From a virus, in the IMG/VR virus record IMGVR_UViG_3300012964_000041, positions 1 to 30,945 of that record: a stretch of 30,945 bases of DNA; one strand, given 5' to 3'. A program made the translations under genes and the position numbers. The notes beneath the pieces are model-generated. The model was not told the origin of the DNA and made no database searches. It saw nothing but the letters and a program-made list of their open reading frames with translations. Below are positions 23,281-29,778 of the stretch, one piece after another. Each line of letters begins with the position of its first letter. Within the stretch, counting starts at the first letter, position 1.

Positions 23281-23746
23281 CAGACATGACCGCGAGCGTC
23301 TGAGTCACGCTAACTTCGTGACGTTCCGTGAGCCTGCCGTGCAGCTTGGCGAGACCCATGGCGGCGGTAACCGCCGCCGACACCTGGGGTGTTTCCAGGC
23401 CCTCAAGGGCCGTCGTATAGCAACGTTTGAGCATGACAGTAAGCTCCCCCGTCGTGACCGTTTCCGCCTCTTCTTTGCTGCGGGCGGACTTGGCGCGGGC
23501 TTCCAGAATCTCCACCTTCCATTCCGCAACCCGCCTCCTTATCTGCTTGGCGCGTATGAGCGCCTTGCACCGTATAATCGTCTCGCGTTCGCTAGGGGCG
23601 GGTTCAAACCCCGCTCGCTCGTATGCGGCCGTGGGCCGGGCGCCTTCGGCTATGGCGCGGGCGAACGCCTCTTGGCCGGGACACGGCAGAGAGCGCCCGC
23701 GTGGAATTTTGAGCGAAACTGGATGAACCCACACGATGAAAGACAT
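23231..23746 (-). CDS. terminase small subunit
   Basis: I use the ATG at 23746 (MSFIVWVHPVSLKIPRGRSL), giving about 171 residues; longer open frames upstream are likely shadow. GQEAFARAIAEGARPTAAYE followed by RAGF is the helix-turn-helix that binds packaging sites in this family (usually (K/Q)QE.FA..I..G....AY..AG). A helical oligomerisation part follows (IIRCKALIRAKQIRRRVAEW, then GELTVMLKRCYTTALEGLET). The end is DEDLDALILELSAGAS. It partners with the large terminase just downstream. No good ribosome site precedes the ATG, so the true start is uncertain. The 5' end overlaps the start of a plus-strand gene by 11 bp. Confidence 0.65.
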   Translation of the reverse strand: MSFIVWVHPVSLKIPRGRSLPCPGQEAFARAIAEGARPTAAYERAGFEPAPSERETIIRCKALIRAKQIRRRVAEWKVEILEARAKSARSKEEAETVTTGELTVMLKRCYTTALEGLETPQVSAAVTAAMGLAKLHGRLTERHEVSVTQTLAVMSDEDLDALILELSAGAS

Positions 23747-23942
23747 TGCCAAACTCGCTGCCCGTCTGGAAGTGGACATTGCCCGCGCGCAACTGGAAGA
23801 AGACTTGGCGTGGCGCGAACCGAAACACAAGCGCCGCCCGCGCTGTAGCGCCCGGAATGTTTCCACGGGCGTACAGTGTTCCGCGCGAGCGACGAAGGGA
23901 AGTTTGTGTCAATTTCACGCCAAAATGGTCAAATACCGCTAG
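23736..23942 (+). CDS. small zinc-binding protein (C-x10-C-x9-CxxH)
   Basis: A 68-residue plus-strand protein with a helical, charged N-terminus (MKDIAKLAARLEVDIARAQL), then a basic linker. The cysteine module has C37, C48, C58 and H61 (CSARNVSTGVQC then GSLCQFH). This C...G..C...G.C..H arrangement resembles the small C/H proteins with an HGG-type end found in many phages and rhizobia; here HGG is HAK. It is divergent from the terminase genes and overlaps the small terminase start by 11 bp. It converges on the MucR-like gene with the two stop codons nested in a CTAG. Function unknown; nucleic-acid binding is a fair guess. Confidence 0.55.
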   Translation: MKDIAKLAARLEVDIARAQLEEDLAWREPKHKRRPRCSARNVSTGVQCSARATKGSLCQFHAKMVKYR

Positions 23943-24334
23943 GCTGACCGCCGCAAGCCTAAACCCATCGTCTTCGCCAGTTGAGAGCGTCTCTTGGAGT
24001 ATTCGCGGGAAACCATGGGGTAATCCACCGGCAAGCCGTGTTTCTCCCGGTACTGTTCTGGCGTCATTCCCAATGTCGTCAGATGCCGCTTAAGGGTCTT
24101 GTACGTTCCCCCGTCTTCAAAACTTACGAGCCCTCCCGGCTTAATGCTGGCCTTGACCTCCTGCGCCGTCTTCATTGCGGCGTGTTTCGGCTTCTGCTCG
24201 CTGATATCGGCGTCAAGCCCGCGCCGGGTTGTCAGAATTAAATCTTGCAACTCGTTCAGAGACATATCGTCCTGACGGTGGGCCAGATAGGCCGCGACAA
24301 TCGTGCTGATGGGATCCATTTTGAATTCACTCAC
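23939..24334 (-). CDS. MucR/Ros-family transcriptional regulator, zinc site degenerate
   Basis: A 131-residue protein. The N-terminal half (ISTIVAAYLAHRQDDMSLNE, LQDLILTTRRGL) matches the MucR oligomerisation region. The C-terminal half (LVSFEDGGTYKTLKRHLTTL, then GMTPEQYREKHGLPVDYPMV) matches the DNA-binding domain of MucR/Ros, followed by YSKRRSQLAKTMGLG. In Ros the zinc ligands lie in CLECG...KRHL...H. Here the first two positions are S71 and D74, H84 is kept, and the second His position is L88. So three of four ligands are gone. Relatives without zinc are known in rhizobia. The gene starts at GTG 24334, divergent from the lysin gene, and could control the lysis or late genes. The regulator class is quite sure; targets are unknown. 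Confidence 0.82.
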   Translation of the reverse strand: MSEFKMDPISTIVAAYLAHRQDDMSLNELQDLILTTRRGLDADISEQKPKHAAMKTAQEVKASIKPGGLVSFEDGGTYKTLKRHLTTLGMTPEQYREKHGLPVDYPMVSREYSKRRSQLAKTMGLGLRRSA

Positions 24335-24374
24335 GGTGGGGTTTCCTATAAGATGTTGAGGCTAAAGGCTAATC

Positions 24375-25271
24375 TTGAAACATCTTGATGTAAAGAGGAT
24401 GATTTACAACAGTACTGAAATTCTCGAAAAGTGGAATAAAGCCAAGCCGTTAAGACTTGTCGCGGCAAAGGCGCGCCTGTTGAAATTAACTAAAAACAAA
24501 GCGCGTTATGTCGAAGTTCAGCGGCGAACAGGTGTCCCGTGGTGGCTGATAATGTGTCTGCACGAGCGTGAAAGCTCAGGCGACATGACCACCTATCTCG
24601 GCAACGGAGAACCGCTAGACCGAGTAACCAACCTCGTCCCAAAGGGGCGGGGACCGTTCAAGACCTTCGAAGACGGGGCGGTTGACGCCCTTGTCCATGA
24701 GGGGTTCCATAAAATAACGGATTGGTCTATACCCCGCGCTCTTTGGGCAGCGGAAGTGTTCAATGGGGCAGGGTATAGAAATCGAGGGGTTCCAAGCCCG
24801 TATGTATGGGCGGGAACAAATCAGTATAGTACAGGGAAATACACTTCGGATGGTCACTATGACGCCGGAGCTACTGACAAACAACTGGGGATTGCTGTCA
24901 TGTTTCAGGGTCTAATCTCTCTCGGCATGCTTGCCGTGAACGCTCTAACCACGCCCAGCACATCGGGGGCGGGGGTTGTTGTGTCTCCGACAACCACGGG
25001 AACGAATTTCGTCGCCACTATCATTGGCGCGGCGCTGACTGTGCTGGGCGCGCAATCGTTCGGCGCGGATGCAATCCACACGATTGCCGCGCTTGGCGGC
25101 CCCATCGCCATCCTGGCCGGTGTACTTAACCAACTCCACATCACGGGCGGGTCGAATGCCAACACGATTGCGCAGCTCGTGGCGCTGACTGAGCAGGTCA
25201 CGCAGATGGCCGCCGAGATGGACAAGGCGAAAGCTCCGGCGCCGGTTGCGGATGCCGTCCCGGCAAGCTAA
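24375..25271 (+). CDS. endolysin with C-terminal hydrophobic (holin-like) region
   Basis: A 298-residue protein. The catalytic part (residues 45-175) has VQRRTGVPWWLIMCLHERES, YLGNGEPLDRVTNLVPKGRG, and LWAAEVFNGAGYRNRGVPSP followed by YVWAGTNQYSTGKYTSDGHY. This is the pattern of phage/rhizobial lysozyme-type proteins, where Glu in LHERE (E64 or E66) is the likely catalytic acid. It cleaves peptidoglycan at the end of infection. Residues 175-260 contain three hydrophobic segments (ISLGMLAVNAL; FVATIIGAALTVLGAQSFG; TIAALGGPIAILAGVLNQLH), so a membrane or holin-like domain seems fused to the enzyme. A TTG start at 24375 has AAAGG 6 bp upstream; the ATG at 24399 is the alternative. First gene of the plus-strand lysis cassette. 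Confidence 0.75.
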   Translation: MKHLDVKRMIYNSTEILEKWNKAKPLRLVAAKARLLKLTKNKARYVEVQRRTGVPWWLIMCLHERESSGDMTTYLGNGEPLDRVTNLVPKGRGPFKTFEDGAVDALVHEGFHKITDWSIPRALWAAEVFNGAGYRNRGVPSPYVWAGTNQYSTGKYTSDGHYDAGATDKQLGIAVMFQGLISLGMLAVNALTTPSTSGAGVVVSPTTTGTNFVATIIGAALTVLGAQSFGADAIHTIAALGGPIAILAGVLNQLHITGGSNANTIAQLVALTEQVTQMAAEMDKAKAPAPVADAVPAS

Positions 25272-25311
25272 GTTCGATTCTCATCTAACAACTGACAGGG
25301 GAATAAATCCT

Positions 25312-25539
25312 ATGATCGACATTTCGAAGCTTGCGGCCATCGTCGCCGAAAAGAACACCGTAATCGACTCGGCGGCCGTGCTGATCGCCAGTCTATCGAC
25401 CCGCCTCAAAGCCGCCGTTGAAGCCGCAGGGCAGGATAGCGCGGCGCTTCAGGCGAGCATTGATGCGCTGGCGCTCGAATTGGACACTCACGGCGCCGCG
25501 CTGGCTGAGGCCGTCGCCGCCAACACTCCCGCCGCGTAA
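25312..25539 (+). CDS. small coiled-coil protein of the lysis cassette
   Basis: The start is the ATG at 25312 (MIDISKLAAIVAEKNTVIDS) with AGGGG 10 bp upstream. An upstream frame overlapping the lysin is not supported. The 75-residue product is Ala-rich and helical (AVLIASLSTRLKAAVEAAGQ, LQASIDALALELDTHGAALA) and ends EAVAANTPAA. Such short helical proteins are frequent beside phage lysis genes in rhizobia, and the same motif occurs in fibre-associated proteins. A GC hairpin follows directly. Role unknown. Confidence 0.5.
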   Translation: MIDISKLAAIVAEKNTVIDSAAVLIASLSTRLKAAVEAAGQDSAALQASIDALALELDTHGAALAEAVAANTPAA

Positions 25540-25545
25540 TCGAGT

Positions 25546-25575
25546 GGCCGGGCGCTTCTGGGGAGGCGCCCGGCC
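25546..25575 (+). terminator. GC hairpin after the small coiled-coil gene
   Basis: GGCCGGGCGC (25546-25555) pairs perfectly over 10 bp with GCGCCCGGCC (25566-25575), 10-base loop, 7 bases after the TAA. No T-run follows, so termination would be weak or factor-assisted. Confidence 0.5.
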
Positions 25576-25605
25576 TGCCCACACTCAGCGACAGGGGAGC
25601 CGAGC

Positions 25606-25935
25606 ATGGACGAGCGGCCATTGCGTCATGGCATCTTGGAACCGTCAATGTTTCTGTACGTCGTCAAACATTGGCCCGGGCTTGCCGCCGTAGCCGGAAT
25701 ATTTCTGGGCGGCTACGGCTTTTTGGCGGGGTACGGTTTTATCGACGGGATTGTCCACGTTGCCGAATTCAATATCTTCAAGGCTCACGTTGAAGATAGG
25801 CACGAAGAGCTGAAAGAAACTGTTTCAGAAGTTCGCGGTGACGTGAAGCAACTGCTTCACGAGCAGATCAAACTGGGCCGGGCCGTCGAACGCATTGAAG
25901 CAAAAGGGTTGCGCGCTCCAATTGTACAACCTTAG
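25606..25935 (+). CDS. membrane-anchored coiled-coil protein of the lysis cassette (holin or spanin-like)
   Basis: A 109-residue protein. AGGGGAG precedes the ATG. After a short polar start (MDERPLRHGILEPSM) there is one hydrophobic stretch with glycine-rich helix character (about residues 24-50: AAVAGIFLGGYGFLAGYGFI). Residues 55-105 are charged and coiled-coil-prone (AHVEDRHEELKETVSEVRGD, LLHEQIKLGRAVERIEAK). This single-span plus coiled-coil layout resembles an inner-membrane spanin, though a holin is possible. The gene follows the lysin genes on the same strand. No family signature, so the lysis role rests on position and topology. Confidence 0.5.
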   Translation: MDERPLRHGILEPSMFLYVVKHWPGLAAVAGIFLGGYGFLAGYGFIDGIVHVAEFNIFKAHVEDRHEELKETVSEVRGDVKQLLHEQIKLGRAVERIEAKGLRAPIVQP

Positions 25936-25946
25936 TATGATAGGTG

Positions 25947-25970
25947 TGGCGGCGTTAATCCGCGCCGCCA
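25947..25970. terminator. bidirectional GC hairpin between convergent genes
   Basis: TGGCGGCG (25947-25954) pairs with CGCCGCCA (25963-25970), 8-base loop. It lies between the lysis cassette stop at 25935 and the end of the minus-strand gene at 25955, so it could end both transcripts. T-runs are short on both sides. Confidence 0.55.
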
Positions 25971-26491
25971 TGCCAATACAGGATGCGTCCTTTGGCTCCA
26001 AGAATAACATCAAGCAGCTTTGCTTGTAATCTGGTCAAACCCCTCAGTTGGGCGGTTGTATAAACGCCGTGCTTCACGATCGCACGGACAATGGCGTGGT
26101 TGATACCGAGTTCCGAGAAATCCGCCTGGAGTTTATTGAAGCTCCAGAAGGTCTTCCGCCCCTCAAGCCGCAGCATAAGCACTTCCGTTGCCTGTTCTGG
26201 GGTGTGACCGTACCCTTTGCAATACGGCCCGTAAGGGGCGTGCGCCTCCCAAAACTCCCCGTCCCATATATGCTCTATGGGCAATATTGCGGCCGGTCTT
26301 TCGCTTTCCGGGACATACCCGGAAAACTCATCCCACAGCTTATCCACCACACGCCTGCAATCTGGTAATCCGTCGATAAACGATACCGGTTCATCGCTCG
26401 TTTCCACGGTCACATTTGGATAGCGCTCCTTGAGCCAGTCGACGAAGTAACTCTCCGCACAGACGTCACTGGCAAGTTTCACATGTTCCAT
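25955..26491 (-). CDS. unknown protein with a helix-hairpin-helix-like C-terminus
   Basis: A 178-residue protein with a GGGAG site 6 bp before the ATG. It is acidic, with PVSFIDGLPDCRRVVDKLWD and LPIEHIWDGEFWEAHAPYGP, and the GYGHTPEQATEVLMLRLEGR region. The C-terminal 45 residues (NHAIVRAIVKHGVYTTAQLR, then GLTRLQAKLLDVILGAKGRI) have the 'L..HG..T..QL..LT...L......G.KG' spacing of an RNA-polymerase-alpha-CTD-like or helix-hairpin-helix fold. No named family recognised. It is last in the minus-strand block that begins upstream with the DNA polymerase. Confidence 0.5.
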   Translation of the reverse strand: MEHVKLASDVCAESYFVDWLKERYPNVTVETSDEPVSFIDGLPDCRRVVDKLWDEFSGYVPESERPAAILPIEHIWDGEFWEAHAPYGPYCKGYGHTPEQATEVLMLRLEGRKTFWSFNKLQADFSELGINHAIVRAIVKHGVYTTAQLRGLTRLQAKLLDVILGAKGRILYWHGGAD

Positions 26492-26493
26492 TT

Positions 26494-26631
26494 TTATCTC
26501 CCTATCGCCTCAAAAAATGTCATTATGAGAAACAGCGTTATTCCATAGAACAACGCCAGATAACCGGCATATGTAGGCAGTCCGATGAGGTAAAGTCCTG
26601 CCGTTACGAATATTATCGACCTGTCAATCAT
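26494..26631 (-). CDS. small transmembrane protein, 45 residues
   Basis: An open frame of 46 codons from ATG 26631 to TAA 26496-26494. The product (MIDRSIIFVTAGLYLIGLPT, then YAGYLALFYGITLFLIMTFF, then EAIGR) has two predicted membrane spans with a Pro-Thr turn between, typical of tiny phage membrane peptides. Its ATG overlaps the previous stop by 8 bp (ATGATTGA), the same junction type as the two preceding genes. Its last bases hold the ribosome site of the next gene. A hydrophobic product in a coupled series argues against a chance frame. Function unknown. Confidence 0.5.
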   Translation of the reverse strand: MIDRSIIFVTAGLYLIGLPTYAGYLALFYGITLFLIMTFFEAIGR

Positions 26632-26836
26632 TCTCCACAACCTTCATAAATTCAATTTCAGAAATACGGACAAGGGTTGCCTCTTTCCCGTTATCATCAA
26701 AAAATTGCCAAGTGTTACCCTCAAAACTTTTTACAACTTCTTTCAAAACACCAATCGGCCCGTTTTCATCTTTGAAGTTGAAGTTCATTACTGTTCCACC
26801 TTTCAGGTGCATTTCAACCCTGTAACTTTTAGTCAT
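26624..26836 (-). CDS. small beta-rich protein of unknown function
   Basis: A 70-residue protein (MTKSYRVEMHLKGGTVMNFN, FKDENGPIGVLKEVVKSFEG, NTWQFFDDNGKEATLVRISE) ending IEFMKVVEND. Alternating hydrophobic residues suggest a small beta sheet with one helix. The ATG overlaps the previous stop by 8 bp (ATGACTAA), and the stop overlaps the next ATG by 8 bp. The region is visibly more AT-rich than the late block. No family recognised. Confidence 0.55.
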   Translation of the reverse strand: MTKSYRVEMHLKGGTVMNFNFKDENGPIGVLKEVVKSFEGNTWQFFDDNGKEATLVRISEIEFMKVVEND

Positions 26837-27134
26837 TCTGTATCACCTCATTAAAAAGTGTTACTTCACAAGCTTCGGTGTAGTACAAGGGATGGTTGCC
26901 TATTCCAGATACTAAATCATCAAGCCAGATACGAATATCCCGCATTTCCTGTTCGCAATCTCTTTCGGTTTTATAATCCAACCTCCACACTTTAACGCCG
27001 TTACGACACGCAACAATGGAATGTCTCAATACGACTCCATCGCGGATCACAGTATGCATTCCCAGCGCCAACCCTGTTGGGTCGTCACATACGAGACTGT
27101 AAGAATTATGCCCATCTTTACGAATTTTAATCAT
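26829..27134 (-). CDS. small protein downstream of DNA polymerase, unknown function
   Basis: A 101-residue protein starting MIKIRKDGHNSYSLVCDDPT, with RNGVKVWRLDYKTERDCEQE and IRIWLDDLVSGIGNHPLYYT, ending FNEVIQND. It seems to have a beta-rich first half and an acidic helical second half. The ATG overlaps the polymerase stop by 8 bp (ATGATTAA), so it is probably translated by coupling to the polymerase. No family recognised. Confidence 0.55.
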   Translation of the reverse strand: MIKIRKDGHNSYSLVCDDPTGLALGMHTVIRDGVVLRHSIVACRNGVKVWRLDYKTERDCEQEMRDIRIWLDDLVSGIGNHPLYYTEACEVTLFNEVIQND

Positions 27135-29130
27135 TCTCTATCACCAGCTTTCTTGCCTCGTTAGCGTAAAATCTCATATCGTAATCTATTGCTTCGCCAT
27201 GATATTCTTGAGCGAGCACGATCTTACTTGCATGTTCGGCGTCTGCATGCTCGGACCATGCGCCTTTTGTCGGAAAGACCTTACCGCAAGCGGAACATTT
27301 CCAGGCGGCGGGTTTCTGTTTGACCGTGGCCTCCTTTTTATTATGCAGCACGTCTTTAACGTGTTGAGTCCATGCGGTTTTTGTCGGAAAGACCTTTCCG
27401 CAAACCTGGCACGTCCATGTCACCGGCTCTTTCACCACATCAGCATGCCCCTTGCCGTGAATGCGGGTGGTGGTGTTCGGCATGATCTTCGTCGCCGTGT
27501 GGCCCTCCTCGCTGACGTAGTAGCGGGTTACGCCGTACATCTTCTGACCGTCGCCAAGTAAGAGGTGAGACTCCCGCGATAGGTCCAAGCGGAGCATGAA
27601 GTCCCAACCGCATGCATCGTTGGCCGAAATGTAATCTTCCACATCGACCCCGTCGCACATGCATGCTTCCGCAGCCCGCGCGACGATTGGCATGGACTGG
27701 TTTTGGTGCCATCCGCGCACGGACTCGTAACAGCCCTTGCGCTTGCGCTTTCCTGTTTCTTTGTACTCAGCAATATAGTTGTTCACATCCCGCAGCCACA
27801 TACGAGAATACGTGTTGAATTCAAGGTCTATTCTTGTGGCCTTGGCCCACAAATCGCACAAATACTTGACTTGTGGACGTTGGCCGTCCGGAATAATGAC
27901 CGTTATGCCGTCCGTGTTGATCTGAACAACCCTCAATCCGGGGACAGTTATCAAAAGCTCCGTGAGGGACAACAGCAAGAACTGACCGTTGATTGTCGTC
28001 CCAAGAAAGTACTTTAGGTCATAAAAGCAAGTATAGTCTGAGCCCCCTGAGCCGAAAACGCTGTTTAATGCTCTCTTAAGAATTTCGTTCGGCGATGTTC
28101 CCTTGGCGAATTTGAGCCGCTCGGTCTTTAGTCCTCCGTACAGATCACAAAATTCTTCACCGAGATGCTCCGGGTAAATGCGGTTGACGATAGACACGGT
28201 AGGATAGAAAGACGTGGCGTCAATGTCCTCAATGTCGCAATCCGTAAGGACAACCGACTCCATCGACGCGTGCAAACCGCCTATGCCCATTGTGACTGTC
28301 AGCCCGGCAAACTCGAAGCTGTGGCTCTTGAACGGTTCGCCCTCCCGCGTCACAAATCGTTTTGTCTTGCCGTCTTCCTGGACCTGATCCAGCACATGGA
28401 CCCGCTCCATAACCCGCCTCGCCTCTTGCAGGGCGGGTGTTTTGAACTGTAGGTACGGGAAAATGACTTCGTCCAGGTAGACGCCTTCCGGGCGGAATGT
28501 TCCGCCCTTCTTGAGGGCAATTCCCAGCTCTTCAAGTCGCTGCTCGAAAAATTTCCTGCCGAGTCCGGTATCGCTTTGGTTGATCCACTTCGGGTTGATC
28601 GCCTCGCGCAGCTCGATCATGGGGGCGGAGAGTCCCCAGAATTTTTTCGTCTGGCGCAGATCATGCGCGTTGTATTCCCGCAACACGTCCATTTCCGCCC
28701 AACTCAGATGCATGCCATTCTCAAACGGAAGGGACTGCACCAGCTCGCTCCGCATGTTGAATTCCAACTTCTTGAGGCTCGTAGAGCGGGCGGGGTTGTC
28801 GAAATGATGCATGCGGAACAGATCGATCTGCGGGATCTCCGGCCGCCAGATCACGTTGGCGTTCCGGTCGTCGCCTCCAATGAGCGTCATCGCCACGGCG
28901 TAGAGCTTGGACGCGTCCGAGTCCGAATTACGCATGAAGAAATCCATGACGGGCCAGTCAAAGCTCATATTGTTAAAGCCTATCATGCGACTTAGGCCTG
29001 CAACGTAATGCCACAAGGCGTTATTTTCGCGTTTCCTGTCGCTTATCTCGAATATTCGAACCTCGTCACCGTCAACAGGGAGGAACCCAGCGAGGAAGCA
29101 ATTTGGGAAAGTCTCTAAATCATATAGCAT
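27127..29130 (-). CDS. family-B type DNA polymerase with two C-terminal C2H2 zinc fingers
   Basis: A 667-residue protein that should replicate phage DNA. Exonuclease motifs: ExoI YDLETFPN (D4, E6), ExoII FNNMSFDWP (N54, D58), ExoIII YNAHD (Y153, D157). Polymerase motifs: A IEDIDATSFYPTVSI (D304), B KRALNSVFG (K352-G360), C VVQINTDGITV (N405-T-D407-G), plus KRKRKGCYES. Motif C has Asn where family B usually has the first Asp (DTD). At 572-596 (CQVCGKVFPTK.AW..H.....H) and 610-633 (CSACGKVFPTK.AW..H....H) are two C2H2 fingers, nearly duplicates of each other. The ATG directly follows the previous stop, and the stop overlaps the next ATG by 8 bp. The polymerase call is sure; the fingers' role is unknown. 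Confidence 0.9.
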   Translation of the reverse strand: MLYDLETFPNCFLAGFLPVDGDEVRIFEISDRKRENNALWHYVAGLSRMIGFNNMSFDWPVMDFFMRNSDSDASKLYAVAMTLIGGDDRNANVIWRPEIPQIDLFRMHHFDNPARSTSLKKLEFNMRSELVQSLPFENGMHLSWAEMDVLREYNAHDLRQTKKFWGLSAPMIELREAINPKWINQSDTGLGRKFFEQRLEELGIALKKGGTFRPEGVYLDEVIFPYLQFKTPALQEARRVMERVHVLDQVQEDGKTKRFVTREGEPFKSHSFEFAGLTVTMGIGGLHASMESVVLTDCDIEDIDATSFYPTVSIVNRIYPEHLGEEFCDLYGGLKTERLKFAKGTSPNEILKRALNSVFGSGGSDYTCFYDLKYFLGTTINGQFLLLSLTELLITVPGLRVVQINTDGITVIIPDGQRPQVKYLCDLWAKATRIDLEFNTYSRMWLRDVNNYIAEYKETGKRKRKGCYESVRGWHQNQSMPIVARAAEACMCDGVDVEDYISANDACGWDFMLRLDLSRESHLLLGDGQKMYGVTRYYVSEEGHTATKIMPNTTTRIHGKGHADVVKEPVTWTCQVCGKVFPTKTAWTQHVKDVLHNKKEATVKQKPAAWKCSACGKVFPTKGAWSEHADAEHASKIVLAQEYHGEAIDYDMRFYANEARKLVIEND

Positions 29131-29346
29131 TTACAATCTCTCCGAATAATATTCGTCCCATGCGGCTTCCCACTCTTTTTCATTAATATCGTGGCAAATC
29201 TTGCAGAGATCACATTCGCCTGTTGATCTGGCGGGCATGGTGTGAATACGCCGGAAAACAAATTTCCCACAACAAGAGCACACGCCCCAATTGCTCCATT
29301 CCTTCCAAATGCGGCGTAAAATCCAGTAAATACGGCTGTGTCTCAC
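29131..29346 (-). CDS. small zinc-binding protein upstream of DNA polymerase
   Basis: I use a GTG start at 29346, with GGAGG 8 bp upstream and a 4-bp overlap with the previous stop; an ATG at 29361 is also in frame. The 71-residue product begins VRHSRIYWILRRIWKEW and has two CxxC pairs (VCSCCGKF and CDLCKICHD), a zinc-ribbon layout. It ends EKEWEAAWDEYYSERL. The stop is immediately before the polymerase ATG. Possibly a nucleic-acid-binding accessory; no family recognised. Confidence 0.55.
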   Translation of the reverse strand: MRHSRIYWILRRIWKEWSNWGVCSCCGKFVFRRIHTMPARSTGECDLCKICHDINEKEWEAAWDEYYSERL

Positions 29347-29723
29347 GACTTGAGCCTCCATGTCTTGGGCATGGCGCGCCCGTAGGCAACTTCCCAGACG
29401 CTTTCTTCGGTTACTATCCGGGCGGCAACGGCCTTGGCGTAGTCCCGGAGCGAACCGGATGACCGCGCCTTGTCCGCCAGTTTGCGGGCGGCTTTTACAG
29501 CCGTACTGTTCTCAACAGCCGCCTGCGCCGTGAGACGCGCTTTGTGATTGTCGCGCGCCCAAACCTTGCAACGCCAGTCGATACGGATGTCAGGGGTGTT
29601 CGCGGAGCGGCTGTTAGCCGCTTCAATCATGTCCCACGCGCGTTCGTAAGAGGTTTTCGCCTCCGCCCGGCATTGGCCGAGATGGCGGCGCACGTCCGCC
29701 TCATTGTCTATAAAAATCATCAT
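29343..29723 (-). CDS. unknown helical protein
   Basis: The start is the ATG at 29723 (MMIFIDNEADVRRHLGQCRA), with GGAGG 9 bp upstream. The frame is open much further 5' only because the repeat DNA there lacks stops. The 126-residue product is helical, Ala/Arg/Lys-rich (SYERAWDMIEAANSRS; KAARKLADKARSSGSLRDYA; KAVAARIVTEESVWEVAYGR). It ends AMPKTWRLKS. The stop overlaps the next gene's GTG. No family recognised. Confidence 0.5.
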   Translation of the reverse strand: MMIFIDNEADVRRHLGQCRAEAKTSYERAWDMIEAANSRSANTPDIRIDWRCKVWARDNHKARLTAQAAVENSTAVKAARKLADKARSSGSLRDYAKAVAARIVTEESVWEVAYGRAMPKTWRLKS

Positions 29724-29749
29724 CACTTTCCGCCTCCACAGAAAGAAGC

Positions 29750-29771
29750 GCCGCCCGACGTATCGGGCGGC
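29750..29771 (-). terminator. GC hairpin after the (Gly-X)n gene
   Basis: On the minus strand GCCGCCCGA pairs with TCGGGCGGC (9 bp, 4-base loop; plus coordinates 29750-29758 and 29763-29771), 7 bases after the (Gly-X)n stop. The following bases (GCTTCTTTC) are moderately T-rich. A terminator or processing hairpin is likely. Confidence 0.6.
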
Positions 29772-29778
29772 TTCCTGC

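Noticed and set aside
23598-23614. tRNA T-arm-like sequence GCGGGTTCAAACCCCGC
   Set aside because: It lies within the small terminase frame, and no acceptor stem, D-arm or anticodon arm could be placed around it.
24335-24374. Divergent promoter between the MucR-like and lysin genes
   Set aside because: TATAAG at about 24350 resembles a -10 box but no matching -35 was found in the 40-bp gap, so no promoter is listed.
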